Source: Thalassobacillus devorans MSP14 (lineage in GTDB: Bacteria > Bacillota > Bacilli > Bacillales > Halobacillaceae). From it: DNA of 64,000 bases. This document shows, in pieces, positions 50,990 through 60,449 of this stretch; the first letter of the stretch is position 1; each line of letters starts with the position of its first letter. The DNA lies in assembly GCF_000496835.1 (NCBI RefSeq), contig NZ_KI543236.1:104709-168708 (forward strand). Direction: 5' to 3'. Below the pieces are notes generated by a model. The model was not told the DNA's origin. It was given only the letters and a program-made list of their open reading frames with translations, and did no database searches. A program made the position numbers and the translations under genes.

Positions 50990-51318
50990 TGTCTAGGAAT
51001 TTATATAATTTTCTTTTTTGGATAACTTTAGATGGTTGGTCCCATCCAGCTCCAGCGCCTACCCCCTCGAGGTCTTAAGTCAATCCTCTCTGTGATTAGG
51101 AAAACTCGGCTTATCGCCAATGGTTTATGGCGAAAGCCTTAGTTTTACTTATACTTTAAACCTTTATGAAACTTAATTGGAATGAAAGTACAAAGAACGT
51201 CACGGCGAGGCTTGTCTTAAACTTGTCGGAGGCCTGCAGGATGCAGGTCAGTTCGACGTTGGCACAGGACGTGCCGTTTATAGTCGAACGTCCTTACTAA
51301 CAAGGCGCTTGCGCTTTT
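50990..51318 (+). repeat. Dispersed repeat family A, copy 5, with two inserted hairpins
   Basis: Begins TGTCTAGGAATTTATATAA and ends ACAAGGCGCTTGCGCTTTT. Relative to copies 1 and 3, an extra segment with AAAACTCGGCTT / AAGCCTTAGTTTT pairs sits at about 51110-51175, and another (GTTCGACGTTGGCAC / GTGCC..GTCGAAC) at about 51250-51290. So the element is composite. It runs to 4 bases before the yhzD stop codon. Together with copy 4 it fills the gap 50793-51321. Confidence 0.8.
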
Positions 51319-51321
51319 GAT

Positions 51322-51507
51322 TCACCTATGGAATAAAACCAGGTGGCCTTCTGGTGCGACACAGCGATGTGTATGTTCTTCGTAGCCATGTTCTTGTAAT
51401 TTATTCTGGCCGATTTGTTTTGCATCGTTGTCATCGGCAGCTTCAAAGCTTTCATCCAATAGTTTCTCGCCATCTTTAGCAAAGACAGTCAGTGCGTAGG
51501 CTTTCAT
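51322..51507 (-). CDS. yhzD: YhzD-family protein
   Basis: 61 residues from the ATG with AGGAGGGGG upstream. MKAYALTVFAKDGEKLLDES, QEHGYEEHTHRCVAPEGHLV; ends LFHR. This is the YhzD family of short Bacillaceae proteins; function unknown. An overlapping frame at 51297-51482 is a shadow. Confidence 0.87.
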   Translation of the reverse strand: MKAYALTVFAKDGEKLLDESFEAADDNDAKQIGQNKLQEHGYEEHTHRCVAPEGHLVLFHR

Positions 51508-51691
51508 AGTTTAACCCCCTCCTAAAATTTTCCCACTTTCTACAATTAAAGATGAATAACAGAAAATCCTGCTTCCTGTCGGTTTATTTTTTATTTCCCC
51601 GAAAAATGTTCTTTTAAAATGAATAAGAATAAATGAAACTATTTGCCTAGTAGTCGCGTATAAAGGAGGAAGAGTAAAAGGGGGAGCGCTT

Positions 51692-52591
51692 ATGACATTA
51701 CAATTGCATCAAGTCACAAAACGGTTTGGCAATTCTTTGGCAGTCGATCATTTGTCACTTATCATACCAGAAAATGAGATGTTCGGATTTTTAGGCGGGA
51801 ATGGTGCTGGCAAGACGACAACCTTTCGGATGATTCTTGGACTTCTTAATCCATCAGGCGGATCTATTTCCTGGAATGAGGAGACGATCAGTTATGAGAA
51901 AAGCCATCTGATTGGATATCTCCCGGAAGAGCGTGGATTGTACCCGAAATTGAAGGTGAAAGACCAGCTTGTCTATTTGGCCAGGTTGAGAGGAATGGAT
52001 AAGAAATTTGCACTCACGCAGCTGGATGGGTGGCTGGAGCGATTTAATATACCGGAATATAAAGAGAAAAAGGTCGAGGAGTTGTCTAAAGGAAACCAGC
52101 AGAAGATCCAGTTCATTTCCGCTGTGATACATAAACCGGAACTGTTGATTTTAGATGAACCGTTTTCAGGGCTGGACCCGGTCAATGTCGAGCAATTGAA
52201 AAAGGCGGTCATCGATCTGAAAGAACAGGGAACCACCATCGTCTTTTCCTCCCACCGGATGGAGCATGTCGAGGAACTATGCGAGCACTTATGTATTTTA
52301 CAAATAGGGCGTCCAGTAGTGCAGGGGAAACTAAAAGAAATCAAGCGGTCGTTCGGTAAGAAAAACTTGCGGATCCACGCAGATTTCGATGTTGCACATG
52401 TGAAAGAAGTACCCGGGGTAGTGAAATACAAGCACACGGGAGAAGGATGTGAGCTGCAAATTGAAAATGAGTCTGTAGCTCAACGTGTATTCGATACCTT
52501 ACACGGAAAAGGGTTCGTCCGTCTGTTTGAGTTAGAAGAGCCGACCTTGAACGACATTTTTATCGAAAAAGCAGGTGCTTCTTATGAATAA
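51692..52591 (+). CDS. yhaQ: ABC exporter ATPase YhaQ (NatA-like)
   Basis: 299 residues. Walker A GGNGAGKTTTFRM, Q-loop IGYLPEERGLYPKL (Pro-Glu-Glu instead of Gln), signature LSKGNQQKIQFISAV (Lys in place of the second Gly), Walker B LLILDEPFSGLDP and switch FSSHRMEHVEELC. Typical of NatA/YhaQ exporters. Its last codons overlap the permease start. Confidence 0.9.
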   Translation: MTLQLHQVTKRFGNSLAVDHLSLIIPENEMFGFLGGNGAGKTTTFRMILGLLNPSGGSISWNEETISYEKSHLIGYLPEERGLYPKLKVKDQLVYLARLRGMDKKFALTQLDGWLERFNIPEYKEKKVEELSKGNQQKIQFISAVIHKPELLILDEPFSGLDPVNVEQLKKAVIDLKEQGTTIVFSSHRMEHVEELCEHLCILQIGRPVVQGKLKEIKRSFGKKNLRIHADFDVAHVKEVPGVVKYKHTGEGCELQIENESVAQRVFDTLHGKGFVRLFELEEPTLNDIFIEKAGASYE

Positions 52592-53840
52592 ATTCTGGAT
52601 CATGTTATCTCATACGTATATGAATCGATTGAAATCAAAGTCGTTTCTTATTACTACTGGTGTGACGCTGTTGTTGATTATTGGTCTGGCCAACTTCCAG
52701 ACAATCACAGAGAAGTTCACAGGTGGTGAAGAAGGAAATGGTAAAGAAGTCGCCGTTATAGGTGACACGGATAACTTGATTGCCCCGCTGCAGAATCAAC
52801 TGGATAGGCAGGAGGGTTCCGTGAAGTTAACAGCATTTGAAGGCTCCAAACAAGAAGCAGAGCAGGCTGTCCAGGATGAAGTTTATCAGGCGTTTGTGGA
52901 ACTTAAGGAAGAAAACGAAATACCGTCTGCCACGTTTTATGCCAATCAGATTGCCAACACGACGCTCAGCAATAAAATACGTGATGCCTTGCAGCAGTTG
53001 AAAGTAATGATAGCGGCAGACAAAGCTGACATCGAACCGGCCATTTTTCAACAGATTTCCTCTCCGGTCCATTTCGATACGATCGCCCTGGAGGAGAATG
53101 CCATGACTGAGGAAGAGTTGAGCGAAGCTCGCGGACTTGTCTATGTCATGCTATTTGTCATGTACTTTGCCGTGCTCATGTACGGAAACATGATAGCGAT
53201 GGAAGTAGCCACGGAAAAGTCCAGCCGTGTTATGGAAATATTGATTTCAAGCGCTTCACCAGTTGCTCAGATGTTCGCTAAAATCATCGGAGTCGCATTA
53301 CTGGGGTTGTCACAGCTTATATTATTCATGGTTGTCGGCTACCAGGCAGTAAAAATGAACCAGGATGCACTGACAGGTGGAATATTTGAATATTTCGGGC
53401 TGGATAATTTGAAGATCAGTTTATTTGTCTACTTGGTTGTATTTTTCATTCTCGGCTATCTACTATATGCAACACTTGCAGCCATGTTGGGATCGCTGGT
53501 CAGCAGGATTGAGGATGCGCAGCAGCTGATCGCACCAATGACCCTGGTGATTGTCGCAGCTTTCATGATTGCCATGTTTGGTCTGAATGCCCCTGATTCC
53601 GGTTTTGTCACAGTAACCTCCTATATCCCTTTCTTTACACCGATGCTGATGTTTTTACGGGTTGGGATGCTGGACATTCCTTTTTGGGAAGTCGGTTTAT
53701 CTATCGGGATTTTGATTTTAACTATTATAATATTGGCAATTATCGGGGCGCGGATATACAGCGGTGGTGTACTCATGTATGGAAAATCATCGTCACTCAA
53801 AGATATAAAAGCAGCTATGCAGCTATCCAAAAAAGAATAG
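52584..53840 (+). CDS. yhaP: ABC exporter permease YhaP (NatB-like)
   Basis: 418 residues from the ATG 8 bases before the yhaQ stop. One N-terminal helix (FLITTGVTLLLIIGLANF), a long extracytoplasmic domain (about 50-185) and five to six C-terminal helices with VATEKSSRVMEILISSASPV, the family signature. Probably exports sodium or a drug-like compound with YhaQ; NatB exports Na+. Halophile context makes Na+ plausible. Confidence 0.9.
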   Translation: MNKFWIMLSHTYMNRLKSKSFLITTGVTLLLIIGLANFQTITEKFTGGEEGNGKEVAVIGDTDNLIAPLQNQLDRQEGSVKLTAFEGSKQEAEQAVQDEVYQAFVELKEENEIPSATFYANQIANTTLSNKIRDALQQLKVMIAADKADIEPAIFQQISSPVHFDTIALEENAMTEEELSEARGLVYVMLFVMYFAVLMYGNMIAMEVATEKSSRVMEILISSASPVAQMFAKIIGVALLGLSQLILFMVVGYQAVKMNQDALTGGIFEYFGLDNLKISLFVYLVVFFILGYLLYATLAAMLGSLVSRIEDAQQLIAPMTLVIVAAFMIAMFGLNAPDSGFVTVTSYIPFFTPMLMFLRVGMLDIPFWEVGLSIGILILTIIILAIIGARIYSGGVLMYGKSSSLKDIKAAMQLSKKE

Positions 53841-53853
53841 AATACAATACAAC

Positions 53854-53892
53854 ATAACCGCAAGCATTGGCGTAGCAGCTGCTTGCGGTTAT
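53854..53892. terminator. Terminator-like hairpin between yhaP and a small minus-strand gene
   Basis: ATAACCGCAAGCA / TGCTTGCGGTTAT, 13-base perfect stem with a 13-base loop. No T-run, so weaker as an intrinsic terminator. Confidence 0.6.
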
Positions 53893-53897
53893 CATGC

Positions 53898-54050
53898 TCA
53901 TTCTCCCATGTTTTTTTTGCCATATTGCATATTGGTCGTCTGATGTTCAGGTTCGTCGACAAACGGATCGACAGGGCCCTGGTTTTTCTTCCCTTTGACG
54001 CTCGCGGCGCTTTTTGCGCGTTCGGATGGGTTTTTCTTTTGTTTTGGCAT
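53898..54050 (-). CDS. Small basic protein, 50 residues, not previously evident as a gene
   Basis: ATG preceded by GAGGAGGTG at 8 bases (minus strand). Reads MPKQKKNPSERAKSAASVKG, then KKNQGPVDPFVDEPEHQ, ending KKNMGE. Lys/Asn/Ser-rich, hydrophilic, no Trp or Cys; resembles the small minor spore proteins (SspN/SspP-like) in composition, but I cannot name it. Opposite strand to yhaO. Confidence 0.6.
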   Translation of the reverse strand: MPKQKKNPSERAKSAASVKGKKNQGPVDPFVDEPEHQTTNMQYGKKNMGE

Positions 54051-54168
54051 CGTTCAAACACCTCCTCAGACTTAGCATTTCCTATCCTTCAGAAAAATTC
54101 CTATCGAACGTGCATTCGTTTTTTTGCTTTGCTACAATGAAAGGAAACAAGGAGAAGGGGATGAGCGT

Positions 54169-55389
54169 ATGACCGGCCAAATCAAATTCCTCCATTGTGC
54201 CGATTTGCATATCGACAGTCCATTTAAGGGGATTGGGGAACTTCCATCCATGATAGAGCAGCAAATAAAAGATAGTACGTTTACCGCCTTGCATTCTCTG
54301 GCAGAGCAGGCCATTGTCCATCAGGTAGACTTTGTCGTGATAGCAGGAGACTTATTCGATCATGAAGTAAGAAGCCTTAAGGCACAAATCAGGCTGCGTG
54401 ATGCTTTTCAAAAGCTTGACGAGCATGGTATCGAAGTTTACGTAAGCCATGGAAATCATGATTATTTATCAGCAGATTTTCATCCGGTTGAATATCCGGA
54501 GAATGTCCATCTGTTCACGGAGCCTCATGTCACCAATCATGTTTATTATAAAAATGGCGAGGCGGCCGCTGTTATTTACGGATTCAGTTATCATCACCGG
54601 GCCGTGAAGGATAGAAAAGCTGCAGAGTATAAACGTATAAAGGAAGGAAAATATCATATCGCGATGCTGCACGGTAGTATCGAAACCAATACCGACCATG
54701 ATGTATATGCTCCCTTCCGTCTGAGGGAGCTTCAAGAGCAGGATATGGATTACTGGGCCCTCGGGCATATTCATAAGCGTGAAGTTTTGACGGAATCACC
54801 CTGGATCGTTTATCCAGGTAATATTCAGGGACGTTCCATCAAAGAGAATGGCGAAAAAGGGTGTTACTTAGTGGAAATGGACCCTGCAAGCACATCATTG
54901 ACGTTCCTCCCTTTACATACGTTCCAATTTCAAAGGTATACACTTGAAACCACAGCAGCCAGTTTCGATGAGCTGGAAAGGTTTCTTGCAATGAAAAAAG
55001 AACAATGGCGTCATCACGGACCGGTCATTATTTATCTTCACCTTACCTGCGGGGAGGAACTGGCCGCCCTCAGGCATAATAGCAGGGACATCACGGCATT
55101 GCTGGAATGGCTTAATGAGCAGGAACAGGCAGAAAGACATTGGGTATGGATCCGTGATATCACATTTGATGCCACTCCTGCCTGGAATGAGGAAGAATTG
55201 AGGTGCGAAAAACATTTTGTCGGGGAGGTACTAAGACAATATGAAGCTTCAGGAGATATGGAAGCCTGGCTGGAACCCTTATACCGCCACCGAACCGCCA
55301 GAAAATACCTTGAGCAGCTGTCAGATGATGATAAAGAGCAAGTATGGAAAGAAGCGAAAGATTTAGTATTGAGGGAATTGCTGAAATGA
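54169..55389 (+). CDS. yhaO: DNA nuclease YhaO (SbcD-like metallophosphatase)
   Basis: 406 residues from the ATG in GGGGATGAGCGTATG; upstream in-frame codons have no ribosome site. Metallophosphatase motifs: FLHCADLHIDSPFKG (D-x-H), VVIAGDLFDHEV (GD), VYVSHGNHDYLSA (GNH), IAMLHGSIE and WALGHIHKREV (GH-x-H). Pairs with YhaN as a nuclease/ATPase complex akin to SbcCD/Mre11-Rad50. Its stop is 16 bases before yhaN. Confidence 0.92.
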   Translation: MTGQIKFLHCADLHIDSPFKGIGELPSMIEQQIKDSTFTALHSLAEQAIVHQVDFVVIAGDLFDHEVRSLKAQIRLRDAFQKLDEHGIEVYVSHGNHDYLSADFHPVEYPENVHLFTEPHVTNHVYYKNGEAAAVIYGFSYHHRAVKDRKAAEYKRIKEGKYHIAMLHGSIETNTDHDVYAPFRLRELQEQDMDYWALGHIHKREVLTESPWIVYPGNIQGRSIKENGEKGCYLVEMDPASTSLTFLPLHTFQFQRYTLETTAASFDELERFLAMKKEQWRHHGPVIIYLHLTCGEELAALRHNSRDITALLEWLNEQEQAERHWVWIRDITFDATPAWNEEELRCEKHFVGEVLRQYEASGDMEAWLEPLYRHRTARKYLEQLSDDDKEQVWKEAKDLVLRELLK

Positions 55390-55405
55390 GAGGGGAGGGA
55401 AAGCT

Positions 55406-58342
55406 GTGAAGATAACCTATTTACATATCTATGGTTTTGGAAAATGGCAGCATTTGGAGCTTCATCTCGAGAATGGTAATTTTCCGGTGATGGTTGGAGA
55501 TAATGAGGCGGGAAAATCGACACTGCGTAAGTTTCTGTTATTTATGCTGTTTGGCTTGCCACCGAAACAGCGGGAATATTACCAGCCCAAAACAGGTGGC
55601 CCGATCGGCGGAAGAATAGCACTACTCTTAGAAGAAGGAGAAAAAGTGATGGTTGAGCGTGTCCATGATCGTCATAATGGTGCTGCCGTCTGTCGGATGT
55701 CGAATGGGGAAGTGAAGGATGAGAGCTTCTTACAGTCATTGATAGGGATGGAACGTGGTTCTTACGAAGCGATATTTTCCTTTGAAGCGAGTGACCTTAC
55801 CGATATTCATCATATAGAAAAGCAGGATTTGGGAGAGACGTTGCTTAATGTCGGTTTGACTGGCTCGACACAAATCAATGAGACCGAAAAGAAACTGGAA
55901 CAGAAGTTGGCAGAACGTTTTAAACCACACGGTAAGAAACCTGCCATCAATCGCCGGCTCGAGAAGATCGACAAGTCAGCCAAACAGTTACGAGAAATGG
56001 AGCAGGAAGAAGCCTCTTACCAGCAGCTGAAGGAAGAACAGCGAGAATTAAAAGCGAAGATGGAGGAGCTGCGGAAAGAGAAAACTTCGATTCAGGAAGT
56101 GTTATTCCGGCAGCAGCGTTTGCTTCAAGTGAAGGGCTTAGTGACATCCTACCACCAGCACGCTAATGCAGCGGAAGTATATCCGGAAAATTTTCCAATC
56201 GAAGGGAAGGAAAGGCTGACGGCTATAAAAGAACAGCTGCTTCCTTTGGAGAGCGAACGGCAATTAATCATAGAGTCGCTACATGAAACAGAGCAGAAGC
56301 TTGATGAACTTCAATCCCGACAGCTTCCGGAAGAATCACGCTTAAAACTGGATGAATTAATAGAAAAAATGCCTCCAGTAGAGGACCTGATGCGGAACAA
56401 TGAAAGTCTCAAGAGTCGTGTTCGGCAAATAGAGACAAGAATTGACCATGGATTAGAAGATTTAGCAATCGATCTAACTATGGACGAATTGGAGGCTTAT
56501 GACTTTCCGTTTTATTTAGAAGAGGAGTGGAACCAGGCAGCTAAGCAGGAAGAGAGCCTGGAGCAGGAGGAAGAACGTCTCATCACAAAGGAAAGCCGGC
56601 TGACAGCAGAGGAAACACATGCGAAGCAGCGTCATACAGCACTTGAAGAAGCGCTGCTACCGGAGCAGGTGTACAGGGATTACACCGGGGATTTGGAAGC
56701 ATATGAACAAAGGCAGCGTTATGAAGGTCAGGATGACAGTGATATTTTATCTGCGATAATGGAAAATCGCAGCCAGCAGGCAAAAAAGATGTTTGTACTG
56801 ACAATAGGCTTGTCTGCTGCAGGGATATTAGCAGCATGGCTGTTATCATCGGTCCCCATTGCTATTTTCGCAGGATTGATGCTTCTTGGCGGTTTTTATA
56901 TTTATAAGCAGTCATCTGGTGACATACCTGAATCGGGAAAAAATCCTGCCGGAAGCCTTCTTTCACACGAACAATATCAGAGCGTGAGAAATAAGGTTGA
57001 TCGCCACGAAGAAGCTTTATATCAGTTGAAGCACCTGAATGAGGAACTCCAGCGTCTTGCTGTGGAGAGAATGAAAACAGAGGAACAAAAACAGGCGTTC
57101 ACCTCCAGGAGAGAACGATTGGACTGGATGCTGGAGGAACATCGTAGGAATTATCCATTTTTAAAGGACATGGAATCCGGTCATTGGTTTAAACTTTACC
57201 ATGCTCTCAAGCCGTTAAAAGAAAAATACAGAGAGTATCAGGAAGCTGTAAAGGAAATGGATGCAGTTGAGCAGGAATTGCATTCGTATGGCAATCAAGT
57301 CGAGAGGTTTTTAACAGAAATAGGATGGGAATGGAAAGGTAATCAGATTTCTGCCCAATTATCTGAGTTGTCTTATATAAGTGATCAAAGTAAAGAAATC
57401 ATAACGAATCTACGCCAGTATGAGAAACAAAAGGAAGAGCTGGAGGATAGGTTGAAGCGTGTTGACACACGTATGATTCCTTATCAGAGGGAACGACAAA
57501 TCCTGTTGGAGCAAGGGGGAGTGGAAACAGAGCAGGAATTCCTCCAACTCGATCACTTTGTGGCAAAAGCAAGAGACCACTCTCAAAAGCAGAAAGAATT
57601 GCAGCGACAGTTGTCTGCCACGTTAAAGCAGGAGGATGTACAGGAATATCACGTGTTTGAAGCTGTTCCTGATTATCAGCAGCTGGAAAGGGATACAATA
57701 GAGCAACAAAAGATGCAGGAAGCACTGGAAGCAGAACAGGAAGGTGTGCGGCAGCAGCTGGCTGATATTCATAGCAGGCTTGCACAATTAGAAGATGCCG
57801 AACAATTTTCCCATAAACGCTACCGGTTACAGGCAGAGCGTGATGAACTGCATGAGGAAGCAAGGGAATGGGCCGTACTTCAGACGGCTTATCAGTTGCT
57901 ATCAAGAACAAAAGAAATATACCAGCATTCATATCTGCCAGAGGTATTGAATCGTGCAACCGGATGGTTTGATAAGCTGACTAATGGACAATACAAACGG
58001 GTTTATTTTCATCCCGAAGAAGGAAAGCTTCAAATTGAAGCTGCATCTGGATGGAAATTTGATGCTTCCGAACTTTCCCGGGGAACAGCAGACCAACTAT
58101 ATATCGCCCTTCGCCTTTCATTGAGTGCGGTTCTCTCCCGAAAGGAACGGCTTCCGTTTTTCATCGATGATGCTTTTGTGCACTTTGACCATACACGGAC
58201 AAGTGTCATGATGGAAATACTGGATGAAATGTCAAAGCAACATCAGGTTTTCTTATTTACTACCAGAAAAGAATTAGCTGAGGGAACGAATGAAAGTCGT
58301 GCAATTAAATTGGAAGACCAAATAGCAGGAGAATTCGCTTAA
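55406..58342 (+). CDS. yhaN: SbcC/Rad50-like ATPase YhaN
   Basis: 978 residues from a GTG with GGGAGGG upstream. N-terminal Walker A GDNEAGKSTLRKFLLFMLFG; long coiled coils (about 160-430 and 510-790) rich in Glu/Gln/Lys; a hydrophobic hinge-like segment near 455-500 (FVLTIGLSAAGILAAWLLSS) which is unusual and may be membrane-embedded; C-terminal signature ELSRGTADQLYIALRLSLS and Walker B PFFIDDAFVHFDH. Acts with YhaO. YhaN-type proteins do have a central hydrophobic region. Confidence 0.92.
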   Translation: MKITYLHIYGFGKWQHLELHLENGNFPVMVGDNEAGKSTLRKFLLFMLFGLPPKQREYYQPKTGGPIGGRIALLLEEGEKVMVERVHDRHNGAAVCRMSNGEVKDESFLQSLIGMERGSYEAIFSFEASDLTDIHHIEKQDLGETLLNVGLTGSTQINETEKKLEQKLAERFKPHGKKPAINRRLEKIDKSAKQLREMEQEEASYQQLKEEQRELKAKMEELRKEKTSIQEVLFRQQRLLQVKGLVTSYHQHANAAEVYPENFPIEGKERLTAIKEQLLPLESERQLIIESLHETEQKLDELQSRQLPEESRLKLDELIEKMPPVEDLMRNNESLKSRVRQIETRIDHGLEDLAIDLTMDELEAYDFPFYLEEEWNQAAKQEESLEQEEERLITKESRLTAEETHAKQRHTALEEALLPEQVYRDYTGDLEAYEQRQRYEGQDDSDILSAIMENRSQQAKKMFVLTIGLSAAGILAAWLLSSVPIAIFAGLMLLGGFYIYKQSSGDIPESGKNPAGSLLSHEQYQSVRNKVDRHEEALYQLKHLNEELQRLAVERMKTEEQKQAFTSRRERLDWMLEEHRRNYPFLKDMESGHWFKLYHALKPLKEKYREYQEAVKEMDAVEQELHSYGNQVERFLTEIGWEWKGNQISAQLSELSYISDQSKEIITNLRQYEKQKEELEDRLKRVDTRMIPYQRERQILLEQGGVETEQEFLQLDHFVAKARDHSQKQKELQRQLSATLKQEDVQEYHVFEAVPDYQQLERDTIEQQKMQEALEAEQEGVRQQLADIHSRLAQLEDAEQFSHKRYRLQAERDELHEEAREWAVLQTAYQLLSRTKEIYQHSYLPEVLNRATGWFDKLTNGQYKRVYFHPEEGKLQIEAASGWKFDASELSRGTADQLYIALRLSLSAVLSRKERLPFFIDDAFVHFDHTRTSVMMEILDEMSKQHQVFLFTTRKELAEGTNESRAIKLEDQIAGEFA

Positions 58343-58412
58343 TAAAAATATTAATGGTAAAATGTGTTCAGATTATAGGGTCAGATTGTGATGGATAATG
58401 GAGGGTTTTCCT

Positions 58413-58976
58413 TTGGCAAAAAAAGATCAACAAACAGAATGGAGTAAATATGAAGAAACCCTGGAAAAATTCATCCAGGTTATCGCGAAAAACATGAGTC
58501 TTTATGGGGTCACACCATCAATTGGCCGCTTATATGGTGTCCTTTATTTTGCGGAGGATCCGATGACCCTGGATGAGATGAGGGATGCGCTCGAGATGAG
58601 TAAGACAAGTATGTCTACCGGCGTCCGGGCGTTGTCAGATATGAAGATGGTAGAACCTGCGTTTAAACGGGGTGTGCGTAAGGACTTATATAAATCAGAA
58701 GAAGATTGGTATAAATCATTCACCACCCTATTCGGTAGCCGTTGGCGGCATCATACAGAGACTAATATTGAGGAAGCGGAAGAAACGATCGATAAACTGG
58801 AGAAGATTGCCGGTGCCGCAGAGGATGAGCAGCTGAAAGAAAAAATTCAATCGGATATTGAGCGCCTTCGTTATGCGCAAAATTATTATCGCTGGCTGAT
58901 GAAATTCATACGTGTCGTGGAATCAGGGGAAATTTTCCAGTACGTGCCGAAAGTCGATCAGTCAGAAGAATATTGA
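58413..58976 (+). CDS. GbsR/MarR-family transcriptional regulator
   Basis: 187 residues from a TTG codon 7 bases after GGAGGG; the in-frame ATG at 58398 precedes that ribosome site. Winged helix with GVTPSIGRLYGVLYFAEDPM, ALEMSKTSMSTGVRALSDMK and a C-terminal helical extension (QNYYRWLMKFIRVVESGEIF). Closest to GbsR/OpcR proteins that sense choline and control glycine betaine genes. No opu or gbs genes are adjacent; it separates yhaN from yhaM, an insertion relative to B. subtilis. Target genes unknown. Confidence 0.82.
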   Translation: MAKKDQQTEWSKYEETLEKFIQVIAKNMSLYGVTPSIGRLYGVLYFAEDPMTLDEMRDALEMSKTSMSTGVRALSDMKMVEPAFKRGVRKDLYKSEEDWYKSFTTLFGSRWRHHTETNIEEAEETIDKLEKIAGAAEDEQLKEKIQSDIERLRYAQNYYRWLMKFIRVVESGEIFQYVPKVDQSEEY

Positions 58977-59120
58977 TTACGAAAAATATAATTCAACGAT
59001 ATAACGCGAGGATTACAGATAGTATGATCATAGTTTAATTTACAGAGGCTTTTTCATATAAAGGTAGTCGTAAATATAAGGTATGATCCCTTTTTTGTTG
59101 GAAACTGGGGAGGAGATTCG

Positions 59121-60068
59121 ATGAAAAAAGGAATTGCCTATTATAGTGTAGGGGATGGTTTTGACAGCTTCATGATGATCAAGTCTGCCAGCAAAGGGGT
59201 GGCAAGTAATGGCAAGCCATTTCTTACGTTGATGTTGAAAGATGCCACTGGGGAGATCGAGTCCAAGCTTTGGGAAGCCACGCCAGAAGATGAGGCATTA
59301 TTCCAGGCAGAGGAACTGGTAAAACTAAGTGGAGAAGTAACAAGTTTCCGCGGACGACAGCAACTGAAAATCCAGTCGATCCGCCCCATTCAGGCAACAG
59401 ATGGGGTAAAGCCGGAAGACTTTGTAGAAAAAGCACCGGTCAAAAAAGAAGAATTGATGGAGCGCATAACGGAAGCGATTTTTGAAATGAAAAATCCTAA
59501 TATTCAGCGGCTGGTTAGATATTTTGTCCAAAAGTATCAGGAAGCATTATTGACTTATCCTGCTGCAACTAAAAATCACCATGCTTATGTGTCTGGATTG
59601 GCGCATCATATCGTATCGATGTTGAATCTCGCTCGCCAGTTGAAGGAGCTTTACCCTTCCTTGAATAAAGATTTGTTATACGCGGGAGTTATTCTTCACG
59701 ATTTAGGGAAATTGAAAGAACTGTCAGGTGCTGCAGCTCCTAATTATACGATAGAAGGGAAACTGATTGGCCATATTCCTATGATGGTCCAGGAAATCGG
59801 CCAGGCTGCAGAAGAGTTGAAGATTAATGGCGAGGAAGTCACGGTCGTGCAGCACCTTGTCCTTTCCCATCATGGAAAAAGCGAATGGGGAAGCCCAAAA
59901 CCGCCGCTTGTCCGGGAAGCGGAAGTGCTTCATTTGATTGATTTAATGGATGCCAAAATGAATATGCTGGACCGTGCCCTGGATAAAGTAGAGCCTGGAG
60001 AATTTACCGAACGGTTATTTTCGATGGAACAGCGGAACTTTTATAAACCATTATTTGAAGATAATTAA
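59121..60068 (+). CDS. yhaM: 3'-5' exoribonuclease YhaM
   Basis: 315 residues. OB-fold (about 20-100: [20 protein letters not shown]) then an HD domain: [32 protein letters not shown] (H-D), [16 protein letters not shown] and [11 protein letters not shown]. Degrades RNA, and single-stranded DNA, from the 3' end. GGGGAGGAG ribosome site. Confidence 0.95.
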   Translation: MKKGIAYYSVGDGFDSFMMIKSASKGVASNGKPFLTLMLKDATGEIESKLWEATPEDEALFQAEELVKLSGEVTSFRGRQQLKIQSIRPIQATDGVKPEDFVEKAPVKKEELMERITEAIFEMKNPNIQRLVRYFVQKYQEALLTYPAATKNHHAYVSGLAHHIVSMLNLARQLKELYPSLNKDLLYAGVILHDLGKLKELSGAAAPNYTIEGKLIGHIPMMVQEIGQAAEELKINGEEVTVVQHLVLSHHGKSEWGSPKPPLVREAEVLHLIDLMDAKMNMLDRALDKVEPGEFTERLFSMEQRNFYKPLFEDN

Positions 60069-60134
60069 CCCATTGGCATATCCGTCCGCTTGTCCGCATA
60101 AATATAGAACAAAGCCGACAGGGAGGATCATGCC

Positions 60135-60332
60135 ATGTTATTCGGAATTCCAATTTGGGTATTCTTTTGCATCCTGTTCATCTTTCTCAGCGGGTATATG
60201 GCTTATAAGGCGATGCGTGCTGAGCAAAAACTCGAGCGTCAGTTCATTGAACGCGAAGGCCAGGTCTATATCAGGCGGATGGAAGAAGAGAAGGAGCAAA
60301 GAAAGCATAAGAAGTCAGTTGCTTCAGGTTAA
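60135..60332 (+). CDS. yhaL: Sporulation protein YhaL
   Basis: 65 residues: one N-terminal membrane helix (IPIWVFFCILFIFLSGYMAY) then a basic cytosolic tail QFIEREGQVYIRRMEEEKEQ with Arg/Lys-rich end. Matches B. subtilis YhaL in topology and the F-I-E-x-E-G-Q-x-Y motif; needed for efficient sporulation there. Followed by a strong terminator. Confidence 0.87.
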   Translation: MLFGIPIWVFFCILFIFLSGYMAYKAMRAEQKLERQFIEREGQVYIRRMEEEKEQRKHKKSVASG

Positions 60333-60360
60333 TATAATGTTATTTCCTCCTAATGATGAT

Positions 60361-60400
60361 GCTGTCTGCAAAAGCGAATTTTTTGCAGACAGCTTTTTTT
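60361..60400 (+). terminator. Terminator after yhaL
   Basis: GCTGTCTGCAAAA / TTTTGCAGACAGC stem, followed by seven T. Confidence 0.9.
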
Positions 60401-60449
60401 TACCACTGACCAGCGGATCTCTCAGATAAAGCAGAGAAACGCCACCTTA

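Noticed and set aside
57399-57959. Minus-strand ORF of 186 residues
   Set aside because: Antisense to the coiled-coil part of yhaN; no start signal and atypical composition.
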